Source: Pectobacterium polonicum
Lineage (GTDB): Bacteria > Pseudomonadota > Gammaproteobacteria > Enterobacterales > Enterobacteriaceae
Assembly: GCF_005497185.1 (NCBI RefSeq)
Contig: NZ_RJTN01000021.1
Location: 22,746-86,745 of the forward strand
DNA: 64,000 nucleotides
Direction: 5' to 3'
A program made the translations under genes and the position numbers. This document shows positions 16,913 through 26,726 of the stretch, piece after piece. The first letter of the stretch is position 1, and each line of letters opens with the position of its first letter. The notes under the pieces were generated by a model, which was given only the letters and a program-made list of their open reading frames with translations, did no database searches and was not told the DNA's origin.

Positions 16913-18376
16913 TTACTGAGCCAGCAGATAAATCGAACTGTCGCCGCGGCGTACATTCAAGGCTAATACCGCCGGTTTGCTGTCCAGAATTTTACGCAGT
17001 TCACCAATGTTCTGTACTGCCTGCTGGTTAACACCGAGAATGATATCGTCCTTCTTCAGGCCGATTTTAGCCGCAGCAGAACCGGGTTTGACGTTATCCA
17101 CTTTAACGCCTTTTTCGCCATCCACCTGCGTATTGCTCAGCTCCGCACCTTCAATGCCGGAATAGAGATTACCGGAGGACACCTGAGCCTGATTACTTTG
17201 TTGCAGCGTCACCTCGACGGTAAGCGGTTTACCTTCACGCAGTAGCCCAAGCGCCACTTTGCTGCCCACCGGCAACGAGCCAACCTGTGCACGCAATGCA
17301 GAGAAGCTGCTAACCGCTTTACCATTCAGCGTGACGATCACATCGCCAGCCTTGATGCCAGCCACATCTGCCGCCGATTTCGGCCGCACTTGACTCACAA
17401 ACGCGCCGCGCTGCGCATCAACTTTCATCGCCTGTGCCAGCTCGGAGTTAAGTTCAGTTCCGGTAATGCCCAGCTCACCGCGTTTCACTTCACCAAATTC
17501 GACAATCTGTGCGACGACACTTTTCACCATATTGCTAGGAATAGCGAAGCCAATCCCGATATTACCGCCACCTGGGGCAAGAATCGCGGTATTCAGCCCA
17601 ATCAGCTCACCATTCAGGTTCACCAGCGCACCGCCAGAATTCCCACGGTTGATCGCCGCATCGGTCTGAATAAAGTCCTCGTAATTTTCAATATTCAAGC
17701 CGCTACGCCCCAGCGCGGACACAATACCCGAGGTCGCCGTTTCTCCCAGACCATATGGATTACCAATCGCTACCGTGTAATCACCAACCCGTAACTGATC
17801 GGAATCCGCAACCTTAATCGCCGTCAGGTTTTTAAAGTCTTTCAACTGCACCAACGCGATATCTGAACGCGGGTCTTTGCCTAATACTTTACCGTCATAC
17901 TTGCGACCGTCGCTGAGTCGAATCTGAATCTTATCGGCGTTATCCACAACATGGCTGTTGGTCACCACATAGCCTTTTTCCGCATTAATCACGACGCCCG
18001 CGCCCAACGCCTGGAAGTTTTCCTGTTTTGGTTGCGGTTGACCGTCGTCATCGTCACCCTCTCCCTGACACATCGGCGATGACTGGAACGGCGATCCCTC
18101 CTGACAGAAAGGCGAGTTCTCACCAAAAAATGGCTGAAGCTGCGGCGGAATATTTTCTTTGCCTACACTATTCTCTCTACCCTGATCGGTGGTATGCCCT
18201 TCCACGTAGATACTCACGACGGAAGGCATAACTTTTTCCAGCATAGGGGCCAAGCTGGGTAATTGACCCGATGACGCAGCAGACGCCGCTGACTCAGCCG
18301 CATTCGCCGTAGTTGAACCCATCGCCATCGCCAGACTTAACGCCAGCGCACTCAGGACCAGTGATTTTTTTTTCAT
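16913..18376 (-). CDS. degP: Periplasmic serine protease/chaperone DegP (HtrA)
   Basis: 487 residues. Signal peptide about 1-26 (cleavage after A-N-A). The trypsin-like domain carries the triad motifs T-N-S-H-V-V (His), R-S-D-I-A-L (Asp) and G-N-S-G-G-A (Ser). The LA loop insertion contains the two cysteines F-C-Q-E-G...M-C-Q-G typical of DegP, here followed by an acidic G-D-D-D-D-G run. Two PDZ domains follow (about 285-375 and 390-487). DegP degrades or holds misfolded envelope proteins. A sigma-E-like promoter and a leader hairpin lie upstream. Confidence 0.97.
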   Translation of the reverse strand: MKKKSLVLSALALSLAMAMGSTTANAAESAASAASSGQLPSLAPMLEKVMPSVVSIYVEGHTTDQGRENSVGKENIPPQLQPFFGENSPFCQEGSPFQSSPMCQGEGDDDDGQPQPKQENFQALGAGVVINAEKGYVVTNSHVVDNADKIQIRLSDGRKYDGKVLGKDPRSDIALVQLKDFKNLTAIKVADSDQLRVGDYTVAIGNPYGLGETATSGIVSALGRSGLNIENYEDFIQTDAAINRGNSGGALVNLNGELIGLNTAILAPGGGNIGIGFAIPSNMVKSVVAQIVEFGEVKRGELGITGTELNSELAQAMKVDAQRGAFVSQVRPKSAADVAGIKAGDVIVTLNGKAVSSFSALRAQVGSLPVGSKVALGLLREGKPLTVEVTLQQSNQAQVSSGNLYSGIEGAELSNTQVDGEKGVKVDNVKPGSAAAKIGLKKDDIILGVNQQAVQNIGELRKILDSKPAVLALNVRRGDSSIYLLAQ

Positions 18377-18419
18377 AGGAGTCTATCTCATAGTAATCAA
18401 CACGCGAGTCTTACGGCCC

Positions 18420-18441
18420 GTGTACCCGACACCGGGTACAC
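18420..18441 (-). promoter_or_regulatory. Perfect hairpin in the degP leader
   Basis: GTGTACCCG-ACAC-CGGGTACAC, a 9-bp stem with a 4-nt loop, between the putative promoter and the degP start. It could be a DNA dyad or an mRNA hairpin about 45 nt before the ATG. No known role. Confidence 0.5.
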
Positions 18442-18458
18442 TCAATGGTCGTGCTGTA

Positions 18459-18486
18459 TGAGATAAATATGGACCAACAAGGTTCC
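18459..18486 (-). promoter_or_regulatory. Sigma-E-type promoter of degP
   Basis: On the minus strand GGAACCT (18480-18486), a 16-bp spacer and TCTCA (18459-18463) resemble the GGAACTT-N16-TCTGA envelope-stress promoter known for degP in E. coli. Confidence 0.6.
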
Positions 18487-18565
18487 AAAGGGGAAGATCG
18501 TGAAGCGTAAGGAAATATTGAACGGCTTTACAAAACTCGCGATTTCTATTGCTGCCTGTTCATCG

Positions 18566-20077
18566 CTAATCTGCCGCCATCAGCTTGCGGTATTCGTCGT
18601 AGGCGTACAAATCCGTCATACCGCTGATGTAATCCTGAATCAGGCGCGCCCGATAATAATATTCACGGACGACACGCTCGGTTTCGGGTAATCCTTCCAA
18701 CTCGGTCACTGCTTCGCAATAGGCCAGGCAGTGCTTGCTGGATAGCTTGTGGTAAAGCCGCGTTTCAATCGGATAGCGCTTGTGCGTATCGTCGCTAACA
18801 AGCTGACTGAAATCCTGATAGGGCATCTCGAGCAGCGGGCTATAAATATCCAGCAGGCCGCGAATCACGCGGTCGCCCTGTAGCTCCAACTGTTCAACTT
18901 CATGATGGTTAAAAACGTGCTTTAAGGCGACACGTTTGAAAATGCCTAACAGGCGGTTCTGCGGGCTGTCGTCCTCAAGCAACGCCTGATTGAACGACCC
19001 GGCATAGACCTCCGGCAGATTGTCGATAAAACGCAGCGCGGCATGTGGCACCATCTGACCCACAGTGTAAACGCGGAGATTCATAAAGAACTGGTCATCG
19101 TGACTGCGCCACTGAAAGCGCTCGCGCTCTTTGTAAGCACGTTCAATCGTTTTAGCGAAGATGTCTTTCTCTGCTCCTTCCCCCCAATTCTCACGCAGAC
19201 GATCGTAAAGTTCTTCGATAGTGAGGATATCTTTCTCGACAGCATCTTCTAAATCCGCGATACAGTAAGAAACATCATCGGCCGCCTCCATAATATAGCT
19301 CAGCGGGTGGCGATGAAATTCGCCCATATCCAGCTCTTCACGCAACCTGACGACAAAGGCTTCCTCTGACAGATAGTAGCCCGGTTTCTTCATCAAATAA
19401 TCGTAATCGGCGGGAAGCTCAGCGCGCCAATACGCAGGGCGGGTATATTTCAAAATACAGGCTACCTGCCCGTAGGTCAGGTTGAGCTTCAGCAGTGTGT
19501 GAACCAACCGGATCGCCTGTGCATTGCCTTCAAAATGGCTCAGGTCCTGGCGGATCTGCCCGCGCAATTCGTCCAGTCCATCCTGCTGCATCCGCAGCAC
19601 AGACACGTTACAGTCATCGACACGTTCCAGAGATTCACTGTCCAGATAATGGCTATCCAGCAATTTTCTGAACCATTGGTTAATCGCGGATTCACCAAAA
19701 TGGCCAAAAGGCGGATTGCCGATGTCGTGCATCAGGCATGCCATTTCAACCAGGCTTTCAAACGGCGTTTGTCTGTCAACCAGCCCGAGCGATGCCAGTC
19801 GACCATCAGTTTGCAGGCGGTGCAAAATCTCTTTTGCGATGTAGCGGCCAACCTGCTGCACTTCCATCGAATGGGTTAAGCGGGAACGGACGGCCGCATT
19901 ACGTTCCAGCGGAAAGACCTGGGTTTTTTGCTGTAGGCGGCGAATGGCGGCGGAGTTAATAATTCGCCCCCGATCGCTCTCAAACTGACGCACGATCGCA
20001 TAGCCATTATCAGCCGTTTTAGGTCGACTGAAATGCCGTTGAAAGCTCATTTTTTTGGCAAAATCGATACCAGACAT
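18566..20077 (-). CDS. dgt: Deoxyguanosinetriphosphate triphosphohydrolase Dgt
   Basis: 503 residues. The metal-binding HD motif is in [15 protein letters not shown] at about 115-129. The L-T-H-S-M-E-V block comes earlier, and the later E-A-A-D-D-V-S-Y-C motif supplies the last metal ligand. The enzyme cuts dGTP to deoxyguanosine and triphosphate. AGGGAGA ribosome site. In E. coli dgt stands next to degP, mtnN and btuF, the same set of neighbours as here. Confidence 0.96.
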   Translation of the reverse strand: MSGIDFAKKMSFQRHFSRPKTADNGYAIVRQFESDRGRIINSAAIRRLQQKTQVFPLERNAAVRSRLTHSMEVQQVGRYIAKEILHRLQTDGRLASLGLVDRQTPFESLVEMACLMHDIGNPPFGHFGESAINQWFRKLLDSHYLDSESLERVDDCNVSVLRMQQDGLDELRGQIRQDLSHFEGNAQAIRLVHTLLKLNLTYGQVACILKYTRPAYWRAELPADYDYLMKKPGYYLSEEAFVVRLREELDMGEFHRHPLSYIMEAADDVSYCIADLEDAVEKDILTIEELYDRLRENWGEGAEKDIFAKTIERAYKERERFQWRSHDDQFFMNLRVYTVGQMVPHAALRFIDNLPEVYAGSFNQALLEDDSPQNRLLGIFKRVALKHVFNHHEVEQLELQGDRVIRGLLDIYSPLLEMPYQDFSQLVSDDTHKRYPIETRLYHKLSSKHCLAYCEAVTELEGLPETERVVREYYYRARLIQDYISGMTDLYAYDEYRKLMAAD

Positions 20078-20166
20078 ATGGTTCTCCCTGTCATTACGCT
20101 ACAGCACAATGATGGACACTCCATCTCCCCCTGCTAGCCATGATAGACTAACGTCCGCGATATACA

Positions 20167-20283
20167 CCTAATGCTGGTCATTTAACGATCGAGATACACG
20201 GTGCGACCACAGGGGTGAGGCATCCCTGCGGGAACCTCCCCCTGTGTTTCCCCTAAAATGGGACTTCAGTGACCAGCATTAGG
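20167..20283. repeat. MITE-like palindromic element
   Basis: Terminal inverted repeats CCTAATGCTGGTCA (20167-20180) and TGACCAGCATTAGG (20270-20283), 14 bp and perfect, enclose 117 bp in total. Inside, CACAGGGG-T-GAGG (20208-20220) pairs with CCTCCCCCTGTG (20235-20246), and TCCC-TGC-GGGA caps it, giving one long hairpin. It carries no gene and fills the dgt-mtnN gap. This looks like a non-autonomous repeat; the family is not named here. Confidence 0.8.
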
Positions 20284-20323
20284 TATACGCCTTCCATTTA
20301 TAACAGAATTTGCGGGGAACCTT

Positions 20324-21022
20324 ATGAAAGTCGGTATTATCGGTGCGATGGAACAAGAAGTAACGCTGCTGCGCGATCGGATTGAAAACCGTCAGACCTT
20401 CCAGCGTGCGGGTTGCGAAATCTATACCGGACAAATCAACGGCGTAGAAGTCGCGCTACTGAAATCGGGCATCGGCAAAGTCTCCGCTGCACTCGGCACC
20501 ACGCTGCTGCTGGAACACAGCAAGCCGGACGTGGTAATTAACACCGGTTCTGCTGGCGGGCTGGCACCCACATTAAACGTCGGTGATATTGTGGTTTCTG
20601 ATGAAGTGCGCTACCACGATGCCGACGTCACGGCCTTTGGCTATGAACCCGGCCAGATGGCAGGCTGCCCTGCCGCTTTCCCTGCTGATGAAAAACTCAT
20701 CGCGCTGGCGCAGGAAGCGATTGCCGAGCTACAGCTGAATGCCGTCCGCGGTCTGGTTGTCAGCGGCGACGCCTTCATTAACGGCGCAGAGCCGTTAGCC
20801 CGTATCCGCACCACCTTCCCGCAGGCCATTGCCGTAGAAATGGAAGCCACCGCGATCGCCCATGTTTGCCATCAGTTTGCCGTCCCGTTTGTGGTGGTTC
20901 GCGCGATTTCGGATGTGGCCGATAAAGCCTCACACCTGAGTTTTGATGAGTTCCTGAGCGTTGCGGCACAGCAATCAACGCGAATGGTAGACGTTATTCT
21001 GGCCAAGTTAGCTACTCGCTAA
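20324..21022 (+). CDS. mtnN: 5'-methylthioadenosine/S-adenosylhomocysteine nucleosidase MtnN
   Basis: 232 residues, normal length. Catalytic and ribose-binding residues are present: E12 in G-A-M-E-Q-E-V, V-E-M-E-A-T-A near 172-178 and the Asp of A-I-S-D-V-A-D near 197. It cleaves the adenine from MTA and SAH. It thereby clears the by-product of spermidine synthesis (speE at 51928) and starts autoinducer-2 precursor formation. GGGGAA ribosome site. btuF begins 3 bp after its stop, so the two genes form an operon. Confidence 0.97.
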   Translation: MKVGIIGAMEQEVTLLRDRIENRQTFQRAGCEIYTGQINGVEVALLKSGIGKVSAALGTTLLLEHSKPDVVINTGSAGGLAPTLNVGDIVVSDEVRYHDADVTAFGYEPGQMAGCPAAFPADEKLIALAQEAIAELQLNAVRGLVVSGDAFINGAEPLARIRTTFPQAIAVEMEATAIAHVCHQFAVPFVVVRAISDVADKASHLSFDEFLSVAAQQSTRMVDVILAKLATR

Positions 21023-21025
21023 TCG

Positions 21026-21856
21026 ATGACCTTCAGGCTCCTTTGCTGGCTGATCGGGCTGCTGCTTTGCAGCGCCGCTTATGCTATTCCCCAGCGTGTC
21101 ATCAGTCTCGCACCACACGCGACTGAGATGGCCTACGCGGCAGGCATGGGTGAACAGCTGGTTGCGGTCAGCGCCTGGTCAGATTACCCGCCGGAAGCGA
21201 AAAAACTGGAACAGGTCGCCTCCTGGCAGGGCATCAATCTGGAGCGAATCCTCGCACTCAAGCCCGATCTGATTCTGGCCTGGCGCGAGGGCAACCCGCA
21301 GCGCCCGCTGGAACAGCTCGCCAACTTCGCGATTCCTATCGTTTATCTGGATGCAAAGACGTTAGACGATATCCCGGCCTCATTGCGACAGTTAGCAGCC
21401 TATAGCCGCCATCCTGAACAAGCCGAACGTGCTGCGACAGATTTTCAGCAGCAAATAGGCAAACTCCAGCACGCTGATGATAGGCATAACGCCACGCCAT
21501 TGCGGGTATTCATTCAATTCGGCACTCAGCCGCTGTTTACCTCTTCAGAAGCGACGCTGCAAAGCCAGATCGTTTCACTGTGCGGTGCCGAAAATGTCTT
21601 TGCCGACAGCCCGGTGCCTTGGCCACAGGTCAGTCGTGAACAGGTGTTAAGGCGGCAGCCACAGGCCATTATTGTCGGCGGTGCTTCAGATAGAATTTCC
21701 AGCGTGCAGGCGTTTTGGCAACCACAGCTCGCGGTTCCGGTGATTACCGTCAATGAAGACTGGTTTAGTCGCAGTGGCCCCCGCTTGCTATTGGCAGCAC
21801 AGCAAATTTGTTCTCAATTAGCTGAATTAAGACTGGCATCCTCGTCAGTAAAATGA
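21026..21856 (+). CDS. btuF: Vitamin B12-binding periplasmic protein BtuF
   Basis: 276 residues. Signal peptide 1-20 (cleavage after A-A-Y-A). The mature start [14 protein letters not shown] and the [12 protein letters not shown] block are characteristic of BtuF, a class III binding protein with two lobes joined by one helix. It passes cobalamin from the periplasm to BtuCD. It directly follows mtnN (3-bp gap, no clear own ribosome site), the same pair as in E. coli. btuC and btuD are not in the window. Confidence 0.94.
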   Translation: MTFRLLCWLIGLLLCSAAYAIPQRVISLAPHATEMAYAAGMGEQLVAVSAWSDYPPEAKKLEQVASWQGINLERILALKPDLILAWREGNPQRPLEQLANFAIPIVYLDAKTLDDIPASLRQLAAYSRHPEQAERAATDFQQQIGKLQHADDRHNATPLRVFIQFGTQPLFTSSEATLQSQIVSLCGAENVFADSPVPWPQVSREQVLRRQPQAIIVGGASDRISSVQAFWQPQLAVPVITVNEDWFSRSGPRLLLAAQQICSQLAELRLASSSVK

Positions 21857-22033
21857 TCATCAATTAACACAATGAAATCATCTCGATAACAATAGCTTCA
21901 TTAGTATACAAGTTGTAACACTAGCAGGCTTTTATTTCGCCAATATTTGCCGATAATCTGAGCGTAAGAGTGGAATCATAGACATCTACTAAGGTGCTGA
22001 TTACTGCTCGTCGTAACGAAGTCAGAAAAATTT

Positions 22034-22049
22034 GAACCGATATCGGTTC
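22034..22049. promoter_or_regulatory. Perfect 16-bp palindrome before the small exported-protein gene
   Basis: GAACCGATATCGGTTC ends 23 bp before the ATG at 22073. Its length and form resemble a dimeric repressor operator (LacI/GalR-type dyads have similar size); the binder is unknown. Confidence 0.5.
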
Positions 22050-22072
22050 CTTTACACCAGGTAGCTTAGAAC

Positions 22073-22351
22073 ATGAAAAATGCGTTGCTTTGCGCAAGCT
22101 TGCTGATCGCGGTTTGTGGAAATGTCTATGCAGGAAGTAGCGGCGGGCAGATTAATGCTCAACTGACGATATTACCGTCTTGTGGCGTCACGCCGCAATC
22201 CGGTCAATATCAAATGACATGCAATGTCGCCTCTGTACCTCAACCTAAAATTACTGAGTCACGTATTCAGATCGATCAGGCAAAACTTTCAGCATCTGCG
22301 ACAAAAACGACGCAGGGTACGGAAGCACGTCTGATTACGGTCGAATGGTAA
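22073..22351 (+). CDS. Small exported protein of unknown function
   Basis: 92 residues. Signal peptide 1-20 (cleavage after V-Y-A), then G-S-S-G-G-Q-I-N-A-Q-L-T-I-L-P-S-C. Two cysteines about 14 residues apart could form a disulfide. The start of the mature part vaguely recalls fimbrial or spore-coat-U-type strands (a beta strand leading to S-C-G-V), but the protein is far too short for such a domain. It is flanked by a palindromic operator and a strong terminator, so it looks like a regulated single gene. GGTAG lies upstream of the ATG. I do not recognise it. Confidence 0.7.
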   Translation: MKNALLCASLLIAVCGNVYAGSSGGQINAQLTILPSCGVTPQSGQYQMTCNVASVPQPKITESRIQIDQAKLSASATKTTQGTEARLITVEW

Positions 22352-22375
22352 GCACAGTAAAAGCACGTCTGCGAT

Positions 22376-22413
22376 AAAAAAACCGTGTCTTGTTGCCAGG
22401 ACACGGTTTTTAT
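22376..22413. terminator. Bidirectional terminator between the small exported-protein gene and erpA
   Basis: AACCGTGTC (22381-22389) pairs with GACACGGTT (22400-22408), with A-runs on the left and T-runs on the right, so it works for both converging genes. Confidence 0.9.
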
Positions 22414-22445
22414 TTTTTTAGTCGGTGAATAACCGCAATACAGGA

Positions 22446-22793
22446 TCAGACGCTGAAAGAGGAACCGCAGCCGCAGGTAGATTTCGCATTCGGATTCGTC
22501 ACGATGAAACGAGAACCTTCCAGTCCTTCGGTATAATCCACCGCACCGCCAACCAGATATTGCAGGCTCATCGGATCAACCACCAGCGCCACACCTTGTT
22601 TCTCAATGGTCATATCGCCGTCGTTGATTTGATCATCAAAGGTAAAACCATACTGGAAACCGCTACAGCCGCCGCCCGTGATATACACACGCAATTTCAG
22701 CTCTGGGTTTTCTTCATCAGCAATCAGGTTTTTCACCTTGCTTGCCGCCGCATCGGTAAATTGCAGAGGCAGTGCTGCTATATCATCGCTCAT
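22446..22793 (-). CDS. erpA: Iron-sulfur cluster insertion protein ErpA
   Basis: 115 residues of the A-type carrier (HesB/IscA) family. The three conserved cysteines occur in G-G-G-C-S-G-F-Q-Y and the C-terminal C-G-C-G-S-S-F. ErpA hands Fe-S clusters to target apoproteins, including those of isoprenoid synthesis. GGGAG ribosome site. In E. coli erpA also sits beside hemL, which separates it from IscA and SufA. Confidence 0.96.
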
Positions 22794-23060
22794 ATTTTTA
22801 CTCCCAACTCAGGGCTTATCAGGTGATAGACCCATATTCATACGCTTATTATCCGGCAGTAAGCGAAAACGTTCAAGATTTGACAGTCATTGTTGAAATA
22901 ATCGCCGCATTATGCCGTCTTATACACCACACAGCCAGTACTCTCAGTGGGTATGATGCAGCGCGTTTTCAAGTGAAAACCCGCACAGCGATTTCATAAC
23001 GGCGGTCAGTTCATTAGAATACCCCTACATTTTACGATCAAGACCAGTCAGGACCGCGTA

Positions 23061-24341
23061 ATGAACAAATCTGAAAGCCTGTATGCTGCGGCACAGCAAC
23101 TTATTCCCGGCGGAGTGAACTCACCCGTTCGTGCTTTTAACGGCGTCGGCGGCACTCCGCTGTTCATCGAACGGGCTGATGGCGCTTATCTCTATGACGC
23201 TGACGATCAAGCGTATATTGATTATGTGGGTTCGTGGGGTCCGATGGTGCTGGGTCACAATCATCCGGCAATCCGTGATGCCGTGATTGCTGCCGCAGAG
23301 CGCGGTCTGAGCTTTGGCGCGCCTACCGAGATGGAAGTGCAGATGGCGCGTCTGGTCACCTCATTAGTGCCCAGCATGGATATGGTGCGGATGGTCAACT
23401 CCGGTACGGAAGCGACCATGAGCGCAATCCGTCTGGCACGTGGTTACACGGGCCGCGATAAAATCATCAAATTTGAAGGCTGCTACCATGGTCACGCCGA
23501 CTGCCTGCTGGTGAAAGCCGGTTCCGGCGCGCTGACATTAGGCCAGCCTAATTCTCCCGGCGTTCCGGCCGATTTCGCCCGCCATACGCTGACCTGCATC
23601 TATAACGATCTGTCATCCGTTCGCGCAGCGTTTGAACAATACCCTGATGAGATCGCCGCTATCATCGTGGAACCCGTCGCGGGCAACATGAACTGCATTC
23701 CACCGCTGCCAGATTTTCTGCCCGGTCTGCGTGCCCTCTGCGATGAGTTTGGCGCCCTGTTCATCATCGATGAAGTGATGACCGGCTTCCGTGTCGCACT
23801 GGCGGGGGCGCAGTCGCACTACGGCGTGGTGCCGGATCTGACCTGTCTGGGGAAAATCATCGGCGGCGGCATGCCAGTTGGCGCATTCGGCGGTAAGCGT
23901 GAAGTGATGCAGGCGCTGGCACCGACCGGCCCGGTTTATCAGGCGGGAACGCTGTCCGGCAACCCCATCGCCATGGCCGCAGGCTTTGCCTGTTTGACGG
24001 AAGTAGCGAAACCCGGCGTACACGAAAAGCTCACCGCGTTGACTAATCAGTTAGCCGATGGCCTGCTGGCTGCTGCGAAAGCCGAAAACATTCCATTAGT
24101 CGTTAATCAGGCGGGGGGGATGTTCGGCCTGTTCTTTACCGATGCCGGCAGCGTCACCAGCTATCAGGATGTGATGAAGTGCGACGTAGAGCGCTTTAAG
24201 CGTTTCTTCCACATGATGCTGGAAGAAGGGATTTATCTCGCGCCATCCGCGTTTGAAGCAGGCTTTATGTCGCTGGCACATACACCACAAGATATCGAAC
24301 GCACCATCGAAGCCGCACAGCTCTGCTTCTCACGTCTATAA
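23061..24341 (+). CDS. hemL: Glutamate-1-semialdehyde 2,1-aminomutase HemL
   Basis: 426 residues, normal length. Class III aminotransferase fold; the PLP-binding lysine is in [14 protein letters not shown], and [11 protein letters not shown] precedes it. The N-terminal [15 protein letters not shown] is specific to GSAM. It forms 5-aminolevulinate, the first committed haem precursor. It is divergent from erpA across 267 bp, which holds both promoters. Confidence 0.97.
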   Translation: MNKSESLYAAAQQLIPGGVNSPVRAFNGVGGTPLFIERADGAYLYDADDQAYIDYVGSWGPMVLGHNHPAIRDAVIAAAERGLSFGAPTEMEVQMARLVTSLVPSMDMVRMVNSGTEATMSAIRLARGYTGRDKIIKFEGCYHGHADCLLVKAGSGALTLGQPNSPGVPADFARHTLTCIYNDLSSVRAAFEQYPDEIAAIIVEPVAGNMNCIPPLPDFLPGLRALCDEFGALFIIDEVMTGFRVALAGAQSHYGVVPDLTCLGKIIGGGMPVGAFGGKREVMQALAPTGPVYQAGTLSGNPIAMAAGFACLTEVAKPGVHEKLTALTNQLADGLLAAAKAENIPLVVNQAGGMFGLFFTDAGSVTSYQDVMKCDVERFKRFFHMMLEEGIYLAPSAFEAGFMSLAHTPQDIERTIEAAQLCFSRL

Positions 24342-24355
24342 AGCGAACGCGTACA

Positions 24356-24382
24356 CCATGGCGTCACTCAGTGACGCCATGG
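24356..24382. terminator. Long palindrome after hemL
   Basis: CCATGGCGTCACT and AGTGACGCCATGG are perfect 13-bp arms separated by one base, 15 bp after the hemL stop. There is no T-run, so it may act as a stem that protects the mRNA end or as a weak terminator. Confidence 0.5.
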
Positions 24383-24504
24383 CTGCTCAATAACAGTCCC
24401 TCCTCCACCTTCCATTTTTTTCATCAGGATGCTCATTTGAGAATGACAAGCCCTCTCAAATTGGTTATGAGTAAGTCTACCTGCCTGAAAATAGAGGAGA
24501 AGTC

Positions 24505-25128
24505 ATGTTAAAGGTTCTAGGACGCACATCATCGATCAACGTTCGGAAAGTGCTGTGGCTGTGTGACGAATTGGCAATTCCCTTTCAGCGCGAAGACTGG
24601 GGCGACGGCTATAAGTCACCACAGTCACCGGAATTTTTGGCCCTTAACCCCAATGCCATGATACCGGTTATTCAGGATGACGATTTTGTCATGTGGGAAT
24701 CGAACGCGATTTTGCGCTACCTCGCCAACGCGAAGGACGGAGCCTGGCTCTACCCGCAAGATCCGCGTAGTCGCGCCCCGGTCGATCAATGGATCGACTG
24801 GCAGGCCACCGAGCTCAATCCCTCATGGCGCTACGCCTTTACGTCGCTGGTGCGCCAGTCTCCCGCACATCAGGAACCGCAGCTATTGGCAGAATCCTGC
24901 GCGCTTTGGTCACACACCATGGGCATTTTGAACCAGCAATTGGAGCGGACTGGCCACTACGTTGCAGGGCAAGCGTTTACGCTGGCCGATATTCCCATCG
25001 GGCTATCGGTCAATCGCTGGTATGAAACACCGCTGGAACACACTGACTACCCTGCCGTCCGCGCCTACTATGAGCGCTTAAGCGAGCGTGCAGGCTACCT
25101 GACCTGGGGACGCAACGGCACGCCATAA
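24505..25128 (+). CDS. Glutathione S-transferase family protein
   Basis: 207 residues. N-terminal thioredoxin-like domain (about 1-80) with [11 protein letters not shown] at the active-site region and [10 protein letters not shown], the glutathione gamma-glutamyl site. The C-terminal helical domain contains F-T-L-A-D-I-P-I-G, the conserved folding motif. This resembles plant-associated bacterial GSTs; the substrate is unknown. GAGGAGAAG ribosome site. It is convergent with the MocR gene, whose stop lies 2 bp away. Confidence 0.88.
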   Translation: MLKVLGRTSSINVRKVLWLCDELAIPFQREDWGDGYKSPQSPEFLALNPNAMIPVIQDDDFVMWESNAILRYLANAKDGAWLYPQDPRSRAPVDQWIDWQATELNPSWRYAFTSLVRQSPAHQEPQLLAESCALWSHTMGILNQQLERTGHYVAGQAFTLADIPIGLSVNRWYETPLEHTDYPAVRAYYERLSERAGYLTWGRNGTP

Positions 25129-25130
25129 CG

Positions 25131-26591
25131 CTATTCTGTGCTACCTGGTCCAATACCGCTCATTTCACATGCCAGTGCGCCAGCACGCTTAAGCGCATAC
25201 GTGTAGCGTTCATCAAACGGGTAGCAGCAGGACAGCCGAAGCGCATGCTTACAGCGGCCGCTCAGCGTGTAAAGTTCACCGGGCGTGACGCAAATTCTTT
25301 CTTGCAGCAGGCGATGGAATAACTCAACCCCATCCACACCACCCGGTAATTCCAGCCAGAAGACAAAACCGCCCTGCGGCTGCGTTGCACGTGTACCCTG
25401 CGGGAAATGTCGAGCGATCAGCCCGCGAGCCTCATCCATCTGCGCGGCATAGCGGCGACGTAGCGTGCGCAGATGATGATCGTAACCACCCGATTCCAGA
25501 AATTGCGCCAGCGTTTCTGATAACAGCGCCGATTCCGCCATCGACGACACCGCTTTCAGTCGCGCCACCTTTGCCCGAAAACGACCCGACGCCATCCAGC
25601 CGATGCGAAAATCAGGTGCCAGCGTTTTCGTGAAGCTGGAACAGTAAATGACCCAGCCTTCACGGTCGAAGGCTTTCACCGTCGGCGACAGCGGCCAGGT
25701 AAACTGAAGTTCGCTGTATAAACCATCTTCGATAAGTGGAACTTGATAGTCGTTTACCAGCTTTGCCAGCCGCTTTTTATCCGCCAGCGTCATGCTGCAC
25801 CCTAACGGATTTTGCGCGTTCGGCATGGCGATAATCGCCTGTAGTCGCTGCTCTGATAACAACAGCTCCAACGCATCCAGCGCGAGTCCACGCTGCGGAT
25901 CGGTAGGAATCTCCACCGTTTTCAATCCCAGACTGGCGAGCAGAGGAAAGAGATAAAAATAGGTTGGCGTTTCCAACCCCACACAGTCGCCCGGCTGCGT
26001 AACCGTGCGTAGCGCCAACTGTAGCGCCTCCATACAGCCGTGGGTAATCGTGATGTCCTCACGGGTCAATGTCATCCCCAAATCCATCGCTCGCCGTGCC
26101 ACTTCGCGGCGCAGCCGTTCACTGCCCGGCGGTAGCGCATAGCGACCAATCAGTTCAGGCTGTCGCCGCAGCAAGGAAGCAGCAATACGACTGATCTTCT
26201 CAGTAGGATAGAAATCGGCATGCTGCGGGCACGCCAGAGAAATATTGGTGTAGTCTGGGTGCGTCTGGGCAGCGAATACGGTATCAATCAAATCCAGTTT
26301 TTCACTGCCCGGCACAATCACCTGCGCACGGTGAGGTTTGCTTTCCGTCAGCGACGGCAGACGCCCCCGGACAAAATAGCCGGACTGTGGTCGTGCTTCG
26401 ATCAACCCACGATCTTCGAGAATACGCCAGGCATTCAACACCGTATTCACACTCACCTGGTGTGAACCAGCGACGCGACGAATAGAAGGCAGGCGACTTC
26501 CCGGCGCTAGCGTCCCTTGATGAATGGCTGTGGCGAAGGTTTCCGCGAGTTGTTGATAGAGCGTACTTTCTTGTGAGTCGATGATGGACAC
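25131..26591 (-). CDS. MocR-family regulator (GntR helix-turn-helix fused to aminotransferase domain)
   Basis: 486 residues from the GTG at 26591, preceded by GGGGGAA; a TTG 18 bases upstream is a weaker start. The N-terminal winged HTH (about 8-75) includes G-S-R-L-P-S-I-R-R-V-A and V-S-V-N-T-V-L-N-A-W-R. The aminotransferase-I-like domain (about 110-486) has the PLP motif S-S-F-T-K-T-L-A-P-D-F-R-I-G with the Schiff-base Lys. Such proteins sense PLP or amino compounds. It is divergent from a LysE-type exporter, its probable target. Confidence 0.9.
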   Translation of the reverse strand: MSIIDSQESTLYQQLAETFATAIHQGTLAPGSRLPSIRRVAGSHQVSVNTVLNAWRILEDRGLIEARPQSGYFVRGRLPSLTESKPHRAQVIVPGSEKLDLIDTVFAAQTHPDYTNISLACPQHADFYPTEKISRIAASLLRRQPELIGRYALPPGSERLRREVARRAMDLGMTLTREDITITHGCMEALQLALRTVTQPGDCVGLETPTYFYLFPLLASLGLKTVEIPTDPQRGLALDALELLLSEQRLQAIIAMPNAQNPLGCSMTLADKKRLAKLVNDYQVPLIEDGLYSELQFTWPLSPTVKAFDREGWVIYCSSFTKTLAPDFRIGWMASGRFRAKVARLKAVSSMAESALLSETLAQFLESGGYDHHLRTLRRRYAAQMDEARGLIARHFPQGTRATQPQGGFVFWLELPGGVDGVELFHRLLQERICVTPGELYTLSGRCKHALRLSCCYPFDERYTYALKRAGALACEMSGIGPGSTE

Positions 26592-26631
26592 AGTTCCCCC
26601 GCCAGCCAATGAGTACAGTTAATGATTAATG

Positions 26632-26662
26632 CATTTTGTACCCATTACAATAATCATTTTGT
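26632..26662. promoter_or_regulatory. Direct repeats in the MocR/LysE intergenic region
   Basis: CATTTTGT occurs at 26632-26639 and 26655-26662, 23 bp apart, about two helical turns on the same DNA face. MocR proteins commonly bind direct repeats. TATAGT (26694-26699) is a -10 candidate for the exporter gene. Confidence 0.45.
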
Positions 26663-26726
26663 GTATCTGTAACCATTTATTTTTTCTGCCTACTATAGTG
26701 TTCTCTCTCATCATCAGGATAACACC

